In this document: positions 17,670 to 27,183 of the stretch, in pieces | Layout of the letters: the number at the start of each line of letters is the position of its first letter | Numbering within the stretch: the stretch's first letter is position 1 | NCBI RefSeq assembly: GCF_013032455.1 | Contig: NZ_WQCF01000001.1 | Coordinates: 248,001-312,000, forward strand | From: Ruegeria atlantica | GTDB lineage: Bacteria; Pseudomonadota; Alphaproteobacteria; Rhodobacterales; Rhodobacteraceae | DNA length: 64,000 nucleotides | Direction of reading: 5' to 3' | Position numbers and translations under genes: made by a program | The notes under the pieces: generated by a model | Database searches by the model: none | Told to the model about the DNA's origin: nothing | What the model saw: only the letters and a program-made list of their open reading frames with translations

Positions 17670-18746
17670 TTGAAGACTATCATTCACATTGGAATGCCCA
17701 AGACGGGCAGTACGGCGCTTCAAAAGGCCCTTTGTGGTGCACGTAAAGAGTTGGCCAAAAATAGTGTGTTATATCCAATTCAAGGCAAGCAAGTAAACCA
17801 CGGACTGCTTGCTGGTGCAGTTCGACCTTATGAGGTTGCTCCGAGACGGTTTCGAAGATTTTCAGAACAGGAACTCAACTCACGCGTTAAGGTTTTTCTT
17901 GAAAACTTGAACAGTCAGATTTTAGGGCACGATTCTGATCTGTTAATCCTCTCCTCCGAATACCTGTGGCCAGTGGGGCAAAACCAAGCCGGGCTGGAAA
18001 AGCTCGGGTTTTTGCTGAAACAGGCCGGAATCGAAAATCCTGAATTCGTAGCTTATGTCAGGGGGCCTTCCAGCTACTATCTGTCAGCAACTCAGCAGCG
18101 CTTACGAGCATCCTCTACGTTTCGACAGCCCGGCAATTACAACATAACAGCGAATCTTGACGCATATTCAGAGTTTTTTTCGAATTCGAAATTCTCCGTT
18201 CGCTTGTTCAACCGCGAAGCTCTGGTCGGCGGCGATATTATTTCTGACTTTATGTCGCTGCATAGGCCAGACCTGCAGGGAATCGTGTCGAAGGCGGCAA
18301 AAAAAATCTCGACCAATGAATCGCTGTCTGCTGAAGGAATGGTGTTGATGCAGCAGTTTAGAAGGCATTTCTACGCGAACCAAGATGACCGAATTAACAA
18401 GCAAACACTAAGGTTCATTAATCAGTTACGTCGTGTAGAGAAGAGGTTAAACCTGCCTCGTCCCATGCTTCGACCTGAGGTCGCCGAATATACAGATTAT
18501 TCAGGCACTGGGCCTTTAGAACTGCGTGATCGCTATGGCATCGTTTTCCCGAAACTAGACTATAGCCGCCTCGAAAGGGGTGAGTTCGCTAAAAAGCCTC
18601 AGATCGGAAGTGACGTCCAGGACGTTGTGCAAGTCAGCGATGAACGACTGGAACAGATGGTACGCCGCCTTTTGCAGAGCTATCTCAGCTTGAATCCCAC
18701 CCTTAGAAAATGGTTGCGATCCTTGCCTCTTGGTAAATCGGCTTAA
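17670..18746 (+). CDS. Sulfotransferase-like protein of unknown substrate
   Basis: The 358-residue protein begins MKTIIHIGMPKTGSTALQKA, which matches the PAPS 5'-phosphosulfate loop of sulfotransferases (HIGMPKTGST). A later FVAYVRGPSSYYLS resembles the 3'-phosphate binding segment (VRxPxxxxxS). The rest is poorly conserved to my eye. The start is TTG at 17670 with a weak AGCAGG site; the first ATG would cut into the motif. The gene is visibly more AT-rich than its neighbours, uses TTA and AGA codons, and sits alone after tRNA-Val, which suggests acquisition. The acceptor could be a surface polysaccharide (inference). Confidence 0.75.
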   Translation: MKTIIHIGMPKTGSTALQKALCGARKELAKNSVLYPIQGKQVNHGLLAGAVRPYEVAPRRFRRFSEQELNSRVKVFLENLNSQILGHDSDLLILSSEYLWPVGQNQAGLEKLGFLLKQAGIENPEFVAYVRGPSSYYLSATQQRLRASSTFRQPGNYNITANLDAYSEFFSNSKFSVRLFNREALVGGDIISDFMSLHRPDLQGIVSKAAKKISTNESLSAEGMVLMQQFRRHFYANQDDRINKQTLRFINQLRRVEKRLNLPRPMLRPEVAEYTDYSGTGPLELRDRYGIVFPKLDYSRLERGEFAKKPQIGSDVQDVVQVSDERLEQMVRRLLQSYLSLNPTLRKWLRSLPLGKSA

Positions 18747-18898
18747 TCCGCTTTAGCCAGTTTAGAACGCCGCGCAGATTGGCCGATCATTTCTTCAACA
18801 ACCATGATATCCGGCAGCAGAAACAAGCCTCTTCAATATCTAAGCGTACGCCTTTCACAGCTGAAAGACTCAAGACAGCGATTTTTATAGATGAATGA

Positions 18899-18914
18899 CG
18901 GGGCTGTCGCCCCG
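18899..18914 (-). terminator. Possible lon transcript terminator hairpin
   Basis: A six-bp GC stem (CGGGGC/GCCCCG) with a four-base loop lies 16 bp beyond the lon stop. No T run follows directly on the - strand, so it may only stabilise the 3' end. Confidence 0.35.
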
Positions 18915-18930
18915 CTTCTTCCATTTCAGA

Positions 18931-21339
18931 TCAATGCGCTGTTGCCGAAGGAACAGCGTCTTCTGACGCCTTAGCAGCCGCCGCAGCAGCTTCTTCTGCC
19001 GCTTCGTCCCACTCAATGGCCTCAGGCTTGCGCACAAGAGAATGTTCCAGAACTTCCGACACATGTTTGACCGGAATGATCTCTAGCCCTTCTTTCACGT
19101 TATCCGGAATATCTGCCAAGTCCTTCTCGTTTTCTTCCGGGATCAGAACTGTTTTGATCCCACCGCGAAGCGCCGCAAGCAGTTTTTCCTTAAGCCCACC
19201 GATCGGCATCGCATTTCCTCGCAATGAGACCTCGCCAGTCATCGCGATATCCTTGCGCACCGGAATGCCGGTCAGCACGGACACAATCGAGGTCACCATC
19301 GCCAGACCAGCACTCGGGCCGTCCTTGGGCGTCGCCCCATCCGGCACGTGGACGTGGATATCCAGCGTGTCGAATTTCGGCGGCTTCACCCCGATCTGAG
19401 GCGAGATTGACCGCACATAAGACGAGGCCGCGTCGATGGATTCCTTCATCACATCACCCAGCTTACCCGTGGTCTTCATCCGCCCCTTGCCGGGCAGTTT
19501 CAGCGCCTCGATGTGCAGGAGGTCGCCACCGACCGATGTCCACGCCAGACCGGTGACAACACCGACCTGATCGTCCTGTTCGGCCAGACCGTAACGGAAC
19601 TTGGGCACGCCAAGGAACTCATCCAGATTGTCCGGCGTCACGGTGATCGAGTCCGCCTCTTTCTTGATGATCTTGGTCAGCGATTTCCGCGCCACCTTGG
19701 CGATTTCGCGTTCGAGGTTCCGCACGCCCGCCTCGCGGGTATAGGTGCGGATCATCTTTTGCAGCGCTTCGTCGGTCAGTTCAAACTCCTTGGTTTTCAG
19801 ACCATGGTTTTTGACCTGCTTGCTGATCAGGTGCTGTTTGGCGATCTCGCTCTTTTCCTCTTCGGTGTAACCGGCCAGCGGGATGATCTCCATCCGGTCC
19901 AGCAAAGGCCCAGGCATGTTGTAGCTGTTCGACGTGGTCAGGAACATCACGTTGGACAGGTCATATTCGACCTCAAGATAGTGGTCCATGAACGTGCTGT
20001 TCTGTTCCGGGTCGAGCACTTCAAGCATCGCCGAGGCTGGATCACCACGGAAGTCCTGACCCATCTTGTCGATCTCGTCGAGCAGGATGAGAGGGTTCGT
20101 GGTTTTCGCCTTTTTCAGCGCCTGAATGATCTTGCCGGGCATCGAGCCGATATAGGTCCGACGGTGGCCCCGGATCTCGGATTCGTCGCGCACACCACCC
20201 AACGAGATGCGAATGAACTCGCGCCCCGTGGCTTTGGCAACCGACTTACCCAGCGAGGTTTTACCCACACCCGGAGGGCCAACAAGGCACAAGATCGGGC
20301 CTTTCAGCTTTTTCGACCGCTGCTGAACGGCCAGATATTCAACGATCCGCTCCTTGACCTTCTCAAGGCCATAGTGGTCGTCATCCAGAATTTCCTGCGC
20401 CCGACCCAGATCCTTTTTGACGCGGGATTTGGTGCCCCACGGCAGCGATAGAATCCAATCCAGATAGTTGCGCACAACGGTCGCCTCAGCCGACATGGGC
20501 GACATGTTCCGAAGCTTCTTCAGCTCACCTTCGGCCTTTTCAAGCGCCTCTTTCGACAGCTTGGTTTCAGCGATTTTGGCTTCCAGCTCAGCGACTTCGT
20601 TGCTACCGTCCTCACCATCGCCAAGCTCCTTCTGAATAGCTTTCATCTGCTCATTCAGATAGTACTCGCGTTGGGTTTTCTCCATCTGGGACTTGACGCG
20701 GGTCTTGATCTTTTTCTCGACCTGCAGAACCGACATCTCGCCCTGCATCAGGCCATAGACTTTCTCAAGCCGCTCGCTGACGCTGAGGGTTTCCAGCAAT
20801 TCCTGCTTTTGCTCGACTTCGATACCCAGATGACCCGACACCAGATCAGCCAGCTTGGCAGGCTCCGTGGTCTCACCAACCGCGTTCAAGGCTTCCTCGG
20901 GGATGTTCTTGCGCACTTTGGCATAACGCTCAAACTCATCCGCGACGGTGCGCAGAAGCGCTTCGGTCGTGGTTACGTCGCCCGGAATTTCGGTCAGATA
21001 TTCGGCGCGCGCCTCGAAAAACTCTTCGTTTTCAAGAAATTCAGTGATCTGCACACGCGCCTGCCCCTCGACCAGCACCTTCACGGTGCCATCAGGCAGC
21101 TTCAGCAATTGCAGAACGTTGGCCAGAACACCAGAACGGTAAATTCCGTCCTGCGCCGGGTCATCATCACCGGGATCAATCTGGCTGGACAGCAAAATCT
21201 GCTTGTCGTCCTGCATCACTTCTTCCAATGCGCGGACGGATTTTTCCCGCCCCACGAACAACGGCACGATCATATGCGGAAATACCACGATATCGCGCAG
21301 CGGAAGTACGGGGTATGAGGAATTAAGGGGCTCTTGCAT
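18931..21339 (-). CDS. lon: ATP-dependent protease La
   Basis: Lon degrades misfolded and regulatory cytoplasmic proteins. The 802-residue protein has the N-terminal LON domain (PVLPLRDIVVFPHMIVPLFV), Walker A GPPGVGKTSLGKS, Walker B LILLDEIDKMG and the catalytic serine in PKDGPSAGLAM. Length is usual. The ATG at 21339 is preferred because AGGA lies six bases upstream; a TTG two codons earlier is less likely. It appears to be transcribed alone from a heat-shock-like promoter. Confidence 0.98.
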   Translation of the reverse strand: MQEPLNSSYPVLPLRDIVVFPHMIVPLFVGREKSVRALEEVMQDDKQILLSSQIDPGDDDPAQDGIYRSGVLANVLQLLKLPDGTVKVLVEGQARVQITEFLENEEFFEARAEYLTEIPGDVTTTEALLRTVADEFERYAKVRKNIPEEALNAVGETTEPAKLADLVSGHLGIEVEQKQELLETLSVSERLEKVYGLMQGEMSVLQVEKKIKTRVKSQMEKTQREYYLNEQMKAIQKELGDGEDGSNEVAELEAKIAETKLSKEALEKAEGELKKLRNMSPMSAEATVVRNYLDWILSLPWGTKSRVKKDLGRAQEILDDDHYGLEKVKERIVEYLAVQQRSKKLKGPILCLVGPPGVGKTSLGKSVAKATGREFIRISLGGVRDESEIRGHRRTYIGSMPGKIIQALKKAKTTNPLILLDEIDKMGQDFRGDPASAMLEVLDPEQNSTFMDHYLEVEYDLSNVMFLTTSNSYNMPGPLLDRMEIIPLAGYTEEEKSEIAKQHLISKQVKNHGLKTKEFELTDEALQKMIRTYTREAGVRNLEREIAKVARKSLTKIIKKEADSITVTPDNLDEFLGVPKFRYGLAEQDDQVGVVTGLAWTSVGGDLLHIEALKLPGKGRMKTTGKLGDVMKESIDAASSYVRSISPQIGVKPPKFDTLDIHVHVPDGATPKDGPSAGLAMVTSIVSVLTGIPVRKDIAMTGEVSLRGNAMPIGGLKEKLLAALRGGIKTVLIPEENEKDLADIPDNVKEGLEIIPVKHVSEVLEHSLVRKPEAIEWDEAAEEAAAAAAKASEDAVPSATAH

Positions 21340-21418
21340 GCTCAATCCTTATCGTTGGCAAGACGGCTCTGGTCCCTGCTTGAGGCAACTCTTGGCCATC
21401 TCCTGTCTTGGACGATAA

Positions 21419-21446
21419 AGGTGGGGCCTCATCGCCCTTTTTCAAC
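21419..21446 (-). promoter_or_regulatory. Sigma-32 (RpoH)-type promoter of lon
   Basis: On the lon strand GTTGAAA (21446-21440), a 13-bp spacer and CCCCACCT (21426-21419) closely match the RpoH consensus CTTGAAA-N11-15-CCCCATNT. It lies about 80 bp before the lon start. Apart from this, the 340-bp region 21340-21679 between lon and the next gene holds nothing I recognise; frames in it lack ribosome sites and protein-like composition. Confidence 0.72.
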
Positions 21447-21679
21447 CTTACCGCCATGTATCGAGGTTCAGAATGACTGTTGTGTTCGGCAAGGGCAAGG
21501 CGACAAACCACAAGCTTTGGCAATTTTCCTGAAAAACAATTCAGGCGCGAACTCAATGCCGCGAATTTCCGTCTCCTTCCAGTGCATTACCAAATTTTGA
21601 CCACAAACACGTCACGATCGTTTCGCGATCAACCAATAGTTGCTGTGATTAAAGGATTTTCATTCAAGCCGAGTTCATC

Positions 21680-22546
21680 ATGCTAACCCGTATCTTCTTA
21701 CAGTACCGACGCTTCTTTCTTTGCTGTATTCTCCTATCAGTCTTTTTTTACCTAGCTACTTTGCTTGGTTACGGTGAGTGGCCAGAAGACGTCCGGGGAC
21801 CACTTGCTCCGCTCGCATACATTATCACGATCGCGATCTGCATAGGCACGCCCATCATAGTATTTTCGCTTTTAGCAACCTTTATGCTTCCGTTGATGGA
21901 GATCTGGTTAGTGTCTTTGATTGTTTTAATGCTGGTCTTCACCCCAATGCGCGCCCTTTTACCGGCAGACTCCATTCCCGGATGGGTGGATTGCATAGCA
22001 TTGGGTGCCCTAAGCATCCTAACTTATCTCGCGGTGTACGGTTCATGGTTCGGTGGAATTATGAAAAAACACATGAAAAAGCACACAAAGACTTTCCATT
22101 TAACCGGAGACCCCGAGGACATCTGGAACGCTTTTTTCCCGAACCCCGAAAATCCAGATCGGTATTATTGGCCGAACACCCAGTTTCTTCCGCCTCCAAA
22201 TGGCAGCAAAGCAAGTTTTGTCATGACACTCCCTCGTCGCGGGGACCTCGAGAACATGACGCAGAAAGTTTTCATCGAATACGCACAACCCTTTTCAGAG
22301 TTTCGGTTCAGCACCCGCTCTCTGCCAGGCTGTTCGGACCCAAATCAGATTGTTGAGGTCAAGATCACGCCAACTGGAACAAAGTGCCAAGTGGAATACA
22401 CACGCCAACTGATTGACGTGCCTATCGGAAAGCGGCTTTTTCTGTATTTGTCCAACGACTTTCGCGACACTGTTCACAGCATGAAACGCCGCTTTTCCGG
22501 GCGGCGAGACGGATCGTTGCAAGGTCGACAAATGCTTCGCGGTTAA
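21680..22546 (+). CDS. Uncharacterised membrane protein with C-terminal soluble domain
   Basis: The 288-residue protein is not recognised. The N-terminal half has four hydrophobic segments (about residues 12-30, 43-70, 74-95 and 103-122), then a basic stretch KKHMKKHTK and a soluble domain of about 150 residues beginning [16 protein letters not shown]. The phrase after the helices, with a beta-rich remainder ending in a helix, resembles an SRPBCC (START-like) fold anchored to the membrane, but this is only a structural guess. The ribosome site is weak. Base composition is lower in GC than in flanking lon and tgt. It is convergent with tgt. Confidence 0.7.
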   Translation: MLTRIFLQYRRFFLCCILLSVFFYLATLLGYGEWPEDVRGPLAPLAYIITIAICIGTPIIVFSLLATFMLPLMEIWLVSLIVLMLVFTPMRALLPADSIPGWVDCIALGALSILTYLAVYGSWFGGIMKKHMKKHTKTFHLTGDPEDIWNAFFPNPENPDRYYWPNTQFLPPPNGSKASFVMTLPRRGDLENMTQKVFIEYAQPFSEFRFSTRSLPGCSDPNQIVEVKITPTGTKCQVEYTRQLIDVPIGKRLFLYLSNDFRDTVHSMKRRFSGRRDGSLQGRQMLRG

Positions 22547-23673
22547 AGAAGATCTATATCGCCCTGCGCCCGCTGCGCGTGAAACTGCGCCTGCCATGCG
22601 TCAAACGCACCTACCGAAATAGCATCGCGCATACCCTGCATGATTTCCTGGAAATAGTGCAGGTTGTGCCACGTCAGCAGCATGCCCGAGATCATTTCGT
22701 TGGACCGGAACACATGATGCAAATAAGCCCGTGAATAATTCGAACAGGCGGGGCATGAACAGTTTTCATCCAGTGGCCGTGGATCATCAGCGTGGCGGGC
22801 GTTTTTGATGTTCACAACGCCATAGCGGGTGAACACTTGCCCGGTGCGGCCCGAGCGTGAGGGCAAAACACAATCCATCATGTCAATGCCACGCGCTACC
22901 GCACCAACGATATCATCTGGTTTTCCAACCCCCATCAGATAACGCGGCTTGTCGGCCGGCAGGAAGTCAGGCGCGTAATCGAGGCAACCAAACATAGCCT
23001 CCTGCCCCTCGCCCACGGCCAGACCGCCAACGGCATATCCTTCGAACCCGATGGCCTTCAGTGCTTCGGCACTTTCCTCGCGCAGGTCCTGCTCCAACCC
23101 GCCCTGCATGATGCCAAACAGCGCGTGGCCCGGACGGTCCCCGAAAGCTTCGCGCGACCGTTCGGCCCATCGCATCGAAAGACGCATCGACTCGGCAATG
23201 CGATCGCGGTCCGCAGGCAAGGCTGGGCATTCGTCGAAACACATGACGATATCCGAGCCCAGCAACCGCTGAATCTCCATCGACCGCTCCGGTGTCAGCT
23301 CATGCTTGGAACCGTCGACATGGGATTTGAACGTCACACCCTTTTCAGTCAGCTTTCGCAGCCCGGCCAGCGACATCACCTGAAACCCGCCCGAGTCCGT
23401 TAGAATGGGGCGTTCCCAGTTCATGAATTTGTGCAGGCCGCCTAACCGGTCGATCCGTTCCGCCGTTGGGCGCAGCATCAGGTGATAGGTGTTGCCCAGC
23501 AGGATGTCAGCCCCGGTCGCACGGACGCTTTCGGGCATCATTGCCTTGACTGTCGCCGCCGTCCCCACCGGCATGAACGCAGGAGTCCTCACCTCACCGC
23601 GCGGCGTGTTGATCACTCCGGTACGGGCTTTGCCATCAGTGGCCTTAAGGTCAAAGGAAAAACGTTCGGTCAT
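22543..23673 (-). CDS. tgt: tRNA-guanine(34) transglycosylase
   Basis: Tgt exchanges G34 of GUN-anticodon tRNAs, including the tRNA-Asp of this window, for preQ1 in queuosine synthesis. The 376-residue protein has the catalytic region [13 protein letters not shown], the substrate pocket [32 protein letters not shown] and the zinc site [16 protein letters not shown]. The DEC and GGLAVGE residues fit the bacterial preQ1-type pocket. The ATG at 23673 begins the family-like MTERFSFDL; upstream in-frame sequence is not protein-like. It follows the nucleoside hydrolase gene by 64 bp. Confidence 0.97.
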   Translation of the reverse strand: MTERFSFDLKATDGKARTGVINTPRGEVRTPAFMPVGTAATVKAMMPESVRATGADILLGNTYHLMLRPTAERIDRLGGLHKFMNWERPILTDSGGFQVMSLAGLRKLTEKGVTFKSHVDGSKHELTPERSMEIQRLLGSDIVMCFDECPALPADRDRIAESMRLSMRWAERSREAFGDRPGHALFGIMQGGLEQDLREESAEALKAIGFEGYAVGGLAVGEGQEAMFGCLDYAPDFLPADKPRYLMGVGKPDDIVGAVARGIDMMDCVLPSRSGRTGQVFTRYGVVNIKNARHADDPRPLDENCSCPACSNYSRAYLHHVFRSNEMISGMLLTWHNLHYFQEIMQGMRDAISVGAFDAWQAQFHAQRAQGDIDLL

Positions 23674-23737
23674 GGGGTCGCCTCGGGGTCGCTGAACCGG
23701 GTGGGATGTGCCTGATCTGCCGCGCCATTGCAACCCG

Positions 23738-24649
23738 TCAAGGCAGCGAAGCAACGCGTTCGGTAAACAGTCGCACAACCCCCGCCCCGTCCACGTCCCT
23801 ACACACACGAACCGCCGGTCGGGACGGATCAGGGCGCGTCGCTCCGATCTCTGAGCCTGCGGTCAAAACCTGCAATCCGGTTTCAACCATGTCAAACATC
23901 GGCTCATGGGTGCAGGCAATCACCGCAGTTGAATCATGGAGGCCGCAGCCCTCAAGCCCGCCGATTTCCTTGTAGAATTTCAAATAGAACCGAGAGATAT
24001 CTCGAAGAAATCCGCCCATATCCAATGACTGATCGGCCAACGCCTCAAAGTCTGCTGTTTCATAAAGGGTTTTTAGCGTCACATCCAAACCGACCAAAAC
24101 CGTTTCTGGTGGTGCCGCAAAAACCTCATCCGCCGCATTGGCATCATGATAGATATTTGCTTCGGCGTGCGGTGTGACGTTGCCCGGGCAGTAGACCGCA
24201 CCGCCCATTATCACCAGACGCTTGATGTTGGCCGAAAACGCGGGATCCAGACGCATCGCCTGCGCAATGTTGGTCAGAGGGCCAACCGCGCAAACTACAA
24301 GCTCTCCTTTATGCTGACGCGCCATGTCCACCAGAAACTCAGCAGCCGACAGCGAATGATTTGCCCCAATCTCAGGAATGTCGGTGATATCGCCGAAACC
24401 TTCAGGCCCGTGGACATGTTCAGACGGTGCGTGGGTATCTTGCCCCGTTGCAAAGGCAGCACCTTCAGCCACTGGCGCATCCACGCCCAGCTTGTGCAGC
24501 AAGAACCGCGCGTTTCGACTGGACTGACGTACATGCGTGTTTCCAAACACAGTGGTCAGCCCGATCAGGTCGATCTCAGGTGCTGCGGCGGCGTAGGCAA
24601 TTGCCATGGCATCGTCGATGCCGGGATCAGTGTCGATGATAAGTTTCAT
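23738..24649 (-). CDS. Inosine-uridine preferring nucleoside hydrolase family protein
   Basis: The 303-residue protein begins [17 protein letters not shown], the calcium-binding DTDPGxDD motif of nucleoside hydrolases, which split ribonucleosides into base and ribose. VIMGGAV with [13 protein letters not shown] and a late HDSTAV complete the family pattern. ATG at 24649 was chosen because of the motif position; a TTG six codons upstream lacks a ribosome site. Being upstream of tgt on the same strand, it may be co-transcribed. Substrate specificity cannot be read from sequence. Confidence 0.93.
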   Translation of the reverse strand: MKLIIDTDPGIDDAMAIAYAAAAPEIDLIGLTTVFGNTHVRQSSRNARFLLHKLGVDAPVAEGAAFATGQDTHAPSEHVHGPEGFGDITDIPEIGANHSLSAAEFLVDMARQHKGELVVCAVGPLTNIAQAMRLDPAFSANIKRLVIMGGAVYCPGNVTPHAEANIYHDANAADEVFAAPPETVLVGLDVTLKTLYETADFEALADQSLDMGGFLRDISRFYLKFYKEIGGLEGCGLHDSTAVIACTHEPMFDMVETGLQVLTAGSEIGATRPDPSRPAVRVCRDVDGAGVVRLFTERVASLP

Positions 24650-24824
24650 GCCGATCCGATATCGCAAACATTGCAGGATGCAAAGCGGTCACAATCGGAA
24701 AATTCCGCCCTTCGTCCAACGCTTCTAAGATTTGCTTTCCAACCCAACCCCTTCATACCAGTGTTGAATTTCGGCGACTCGATACCCATATGTATACCGT
24801 CGTACACAATAAAAGAGGACAGAT

Positions 24825-25715
24825 ATGACCGAAGACCAGATTATTGGATTGCTAACGTCGAACATTATTTACGTGCTGGCGGCTGTTTTAATCATCACCG
24901 TCATATTTAAGGGTGTGAAGATCGTCCCCCAATCCGAAAAATACGTGGTCGAACGGTTTGGGCGCCTGCATTCGGTGCTTGGCCCCGGAATCAACTTTAT
25001 TGTTCCGTTTCTAGATGTTGCACGCCATAAGATATCCATTCTGGAACGTCAGCTGCCCAACGCGACACAAGACGCGATTACCAAGGACAACGTTCTGGTG
25101 CAAATCGACACCTCGGTCTTTTACCGCATTCTTGAACCGGAAAAGACAGTGTATCGTATTCGCGATGTAGACGGTGCTATTGCAACAACTGTGGCCGGTA
25201 TTGTGCGAGCGGAAATCGGTAAAATGGATTTGGATGAAGTTCAATCCAACCGTGCTCAACTGATTACCCGCATTCAGGAAAGCGTAGAAACCGCCGTGGA
25301 CGACTGGGGTATTGAAGTGACCCGCGCGGAAATTCTGGACGTGAACTTGGATCAGGCCACACGTGACGCGATGCTTCAGCAGTTGAACGCCGAACGCGCC
25401 CGTCGTGCCCAGGTGACAGAGGCCGAAGGTCAAAAACGTGCCGTCGAATTGAACGCCGATGCCGAGCTGTACGCTGCCGAGCAAACCGCCAAGGCACGCC
25501 GCATTCAGGCCGAGGCCGAAGCCTATGCAACCGGCGTGGTTGCCAAGGCCATTCAGGATAATGGTATTGAGGCCGCGCAATATCAGGTTGCCCTGAAACA
25601 GGTCGAGGCACTGAACGCGCTGGGTAACGGTACCGGTTCGCAAACCATCGTCGTTCCCGCCAACGCGCTGGAAGCTTTCGGAGATGCGTTCAAAATGCTG
25701 AAAGGAGGAAAGTAA
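24825..25715 (+). CDS. SPFH/stomatin-like membrane protein (QmcA/PHB family)
   Basis: The 296-residue protein has one N-terminal membrane segment (about residues 10-27) followed by the SPFH (band 7) domain (VPQSEKYVVERFGRLHSVL; GPGINFIVPF) and a long Ala/Glu-rich coiled coil (about residues 170-245). Such proteins form ring-like assemblies in membrane microdomains and often regulate membrane proteases. AGAGGA precedes the ATG. It overlaps the NfeD gene by one base (TAATG), the classic stomatin-NfeD operon. Confidence 0.95.
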   Translation: MTEDQIIGLLTSNIIYVLAAVLIITVIFKGVKIVPQSEKYVVERFGRLHSVLGPGINFIVPFLDVARHKISILERQLPNATQDAITKDNVLVQIDTSVFYRILEPEKTVYRIRDVDGAIATTVAGIVRAEIGKMDLDEVQSNRAQLITRIQESVETAVDDWGIEVTRAEILDVNLDQATRDAMLQQLNAERARRAQVTEAEGQKRAVELNADAELYAAEQTAKARRIQAEAEAYATGVVAKAIQDNGIEAAQYQVALKQVEALNALGNGTGSQTIVVPANALEAFGDAFKMLKGGK

Positions 25716-25993
25716 TGGCTGATCCCTTCTGGCTGACCTGGTGGATTTGGCTAGCCGGAGCGCTTGCCCTCGGAATCCTCGAAATCGTGCTGCCAGGCTT
25801 CATCTTTCTGGGCTTTGCGATTGGGGCTGCCGTCACCGGATTGATGCTGGTTATTCCCGGTGTCGCGCCTTCTCTGCCAGTTCTGCTGCTAATCTTCGCG
25901 GCTTTGTCGCTGATCTCGTGGTTGATTTTGCGTCGGGTTTTCGCCCTGCCTCATGGTCAAGTCAAAACCTTCCGGCACGACATCAACGACTAA
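25715..25993 (+). CDS. NfeD-like membrane protein, short form
   Basis: The 92-residue protein has three hydrophobic segments (about residues 8-28, 30-47, 51-70) in the NfeD pattern (GILEIVLPGFIFLGFAIGA). It ends at HDIND soon after the last segment, so it lacks the C-terminal OB-fold domain found in most NfeD proteins of about 150 residues. Its start overlaps the stop of the stomatin-like gene, with AAAGGAGG as ribosome site, and the two are expected to work together at the membrane. Confidence 0.9.
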   Translation: MADPFWLTWWIWLAGALALGILEIVLPGFIFLGFAIGAAVTGLMLVIPGVAPSLPVLLLIFAALSLISWLILRRVFALPHGQVKTFRHDIND

Positions 25994-26088
25994 ACTTCAC
26001 TGGCGCCCCTCTGGGGCGTCATTGCGCCTCTGGACGCCGCCACTGGCTTTCCCTATATAAATGCTCAGGTAACAAACCCGAGGCACGA

Positions 26089-26451
26089 ATGACTCATCCG
26101 AGTGAACAATTTGAGGGCTCACCGCTGATTGCACCTTCAAGCATCGAGCACCCCCTTTATGACACTGTTGTGGAAGCCTGCCGCGCGGTGTTTGACCCTG
26201 AGATTCCCGTGAATATCTACGATCTGGGTTTGATCTACACCATCGACATCAACGCCGAAAACGCGGTCAAGATTATTATGACTCTGACTGCTCCGGGATG
26301 TCCTGTTGCAGGTGAAATGCCCGGCTGGATCGTCGAAGCTGTCGAGCCTGTCGCAGGCGTTAAGGAAGTGGATGTAGAACTGACTTGGGAACCGCCCTGG
26401 GGCATGGAGATGATGTCAGACGAAGCGCGTCTTGAGCTTGGGTTTATGTAA
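26089..26451 (+). CDS. sufT: SufT/MIP18-family (DUF59) Fe-S assembly protein
   Basis: The 120-residue protein has the DUF59 core: VFDPEIPVNIYDLGLIY, LTAPGCPVAGEMP and VELTWEPPWGMEMMSDEAR. SufT-like proteins help mature iron-sulfur enzymes. The ATG at 26089 follows CCGAGG at good spacing. It is on the same strand as sufA about 730 bp downstream, with a convergent small gene between. The start and size match the family; the remaining SUF genes are not in the window. Confidence 0.93.
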   Translation: MTHPSEQFEGSPLIAPSSIEHPLYDTVVEACRAVFDPEIPVNIYDLGLIYTIDINAENAVKIIMTLTAPGCPVAGEMPGWIVEAVEPVAGVKEVDVELTWEPPWGMEMMSDEARLELGFM

Positions 26452-26627
26452 GTTTTCCTCGACAATCCTCTGTCATAAAAAGTTTATCTTTATGTCACTG
26501 AGGTTTCTAAAAACCGTTACCAAGATTGCAGACAGTGCTCGCGTGCTTGCGCTTGTATCCTTTCTGGCCCAGCACAGGCTGGAAAAGCTTGTAACCCCAT
26601 AAACTCCGGCCTGACGACCCAAATATG

Positions 26628-26660
26628 AGACCGCTCTTGCCCGAGGGCGGTCTTTTTTTG
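26628..26660 (+). terminator. Rho-independent terminator 180 bp after sufT
   Basis: AGACCGC and GCGGTCT form a stem followed by TTTTTTT. It ends either a long sufT 3' region or a separate small RNA. The 26452-26627 stretch holds no recognised gene. Confidence 0.85.
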
Positions 26661-26674
26661 TGCAAACAGGCTGG

Positions 26675-27004
26675 TTATTGCACACCGCAGGTAGATTTGA
26701 TTTCTGCTGCCCTTTTATCCAACGCCTTCACGTAATCACCTGATAACATGGTCAATCTTTTGTTTTCGGTTCCGGTTACCATTCCCAATAGCGCCCCTGC
26801 AGGTGTCAGCGCCACCACGCTTTCTAGCTGCTGGTCCTGAGCATGTTTCTTTTCGGCTGCAATCGCCCGCAAATCGCCCTCGGCTGTGGCGCAATTGATT
26901 GGATGTGTTTTTTGTGCGGTGTCGGCAGATGCCGCGGCCGTTGAGAGCGCTGAAAGAACAGACGCCAACATTATGTTAACAAGCAACAAATTACGCTTAG
27001 CCAT
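26675..27004 (-). CDS. Small exported protein of unknown function
   Basis: The 109-residue protein has a signal peptide (basic MAKRN, hydrophobic core, cleavage near ASA at residue 27) and a mature helical region of about 80 residues with two cysteines (NCATAEGDL and STCGVQ at the end), which could form a disulfide. No family is recognised. GAGG lies four bases before the ATG. It is divergent from sufA and convergent with the terminator after sufT. Confidence 0.75.
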   Translation of the reverse strand: MAKRNLLLVNIMLASVLSALSTAAASADTAQKTHPINCATAEGDLRAIAAEKKHAQDQQLESVVALTPAGALLGMVTGTENKRLTMLSGDYVKALDKRAAEIKSTCGVQ

Positions 27005-27125
27005 GTTACCTCATCAATTAATTTTTCGCCCAAGATTGAGTGTGATCAGCTAAAGTCAGCAAATTTCAAAAGGCAAGAACATTCACCGTAAGCGCGAAAT
27101 GTTAGGTAAGCATGGCTGCTATGTC

Positions 27126-27154
27126 TTGAGCCATCGCTCTGTCGACACTAGATT
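27126..27154 (+). promoter_or_regulatory. Sigma-70 type promoter of sufA
   Basis: TTGAGC (27126-27131) and TAGATT (27149-27154) are spaced 17 bp and lie 30 bp before the sufA start. No clear iron-responsive operator is seen. Confidence 0.55.
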
Positions 27155-27183
27155 AATACTCACGCGCGACAACGGAGATCACA

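Noticed and set aside
17408-18930. Genomic island inserted at tRNA-Val
   Set aside because: No integrase and no repeat of the tRNA 3' end was found near the far side of the AT-rich gene; only composition supports transfer.
19513-20451. Long frame antisense to lon (312 codons)
   Set aside because: Same reason: third-position GC effect opposite a real gene.
21323-21556. 77-codon frame upstream of lon on the same strand
   Set aside because: It overlaps the lon start and promoter, has no ribosome site and no protein-like pattern.
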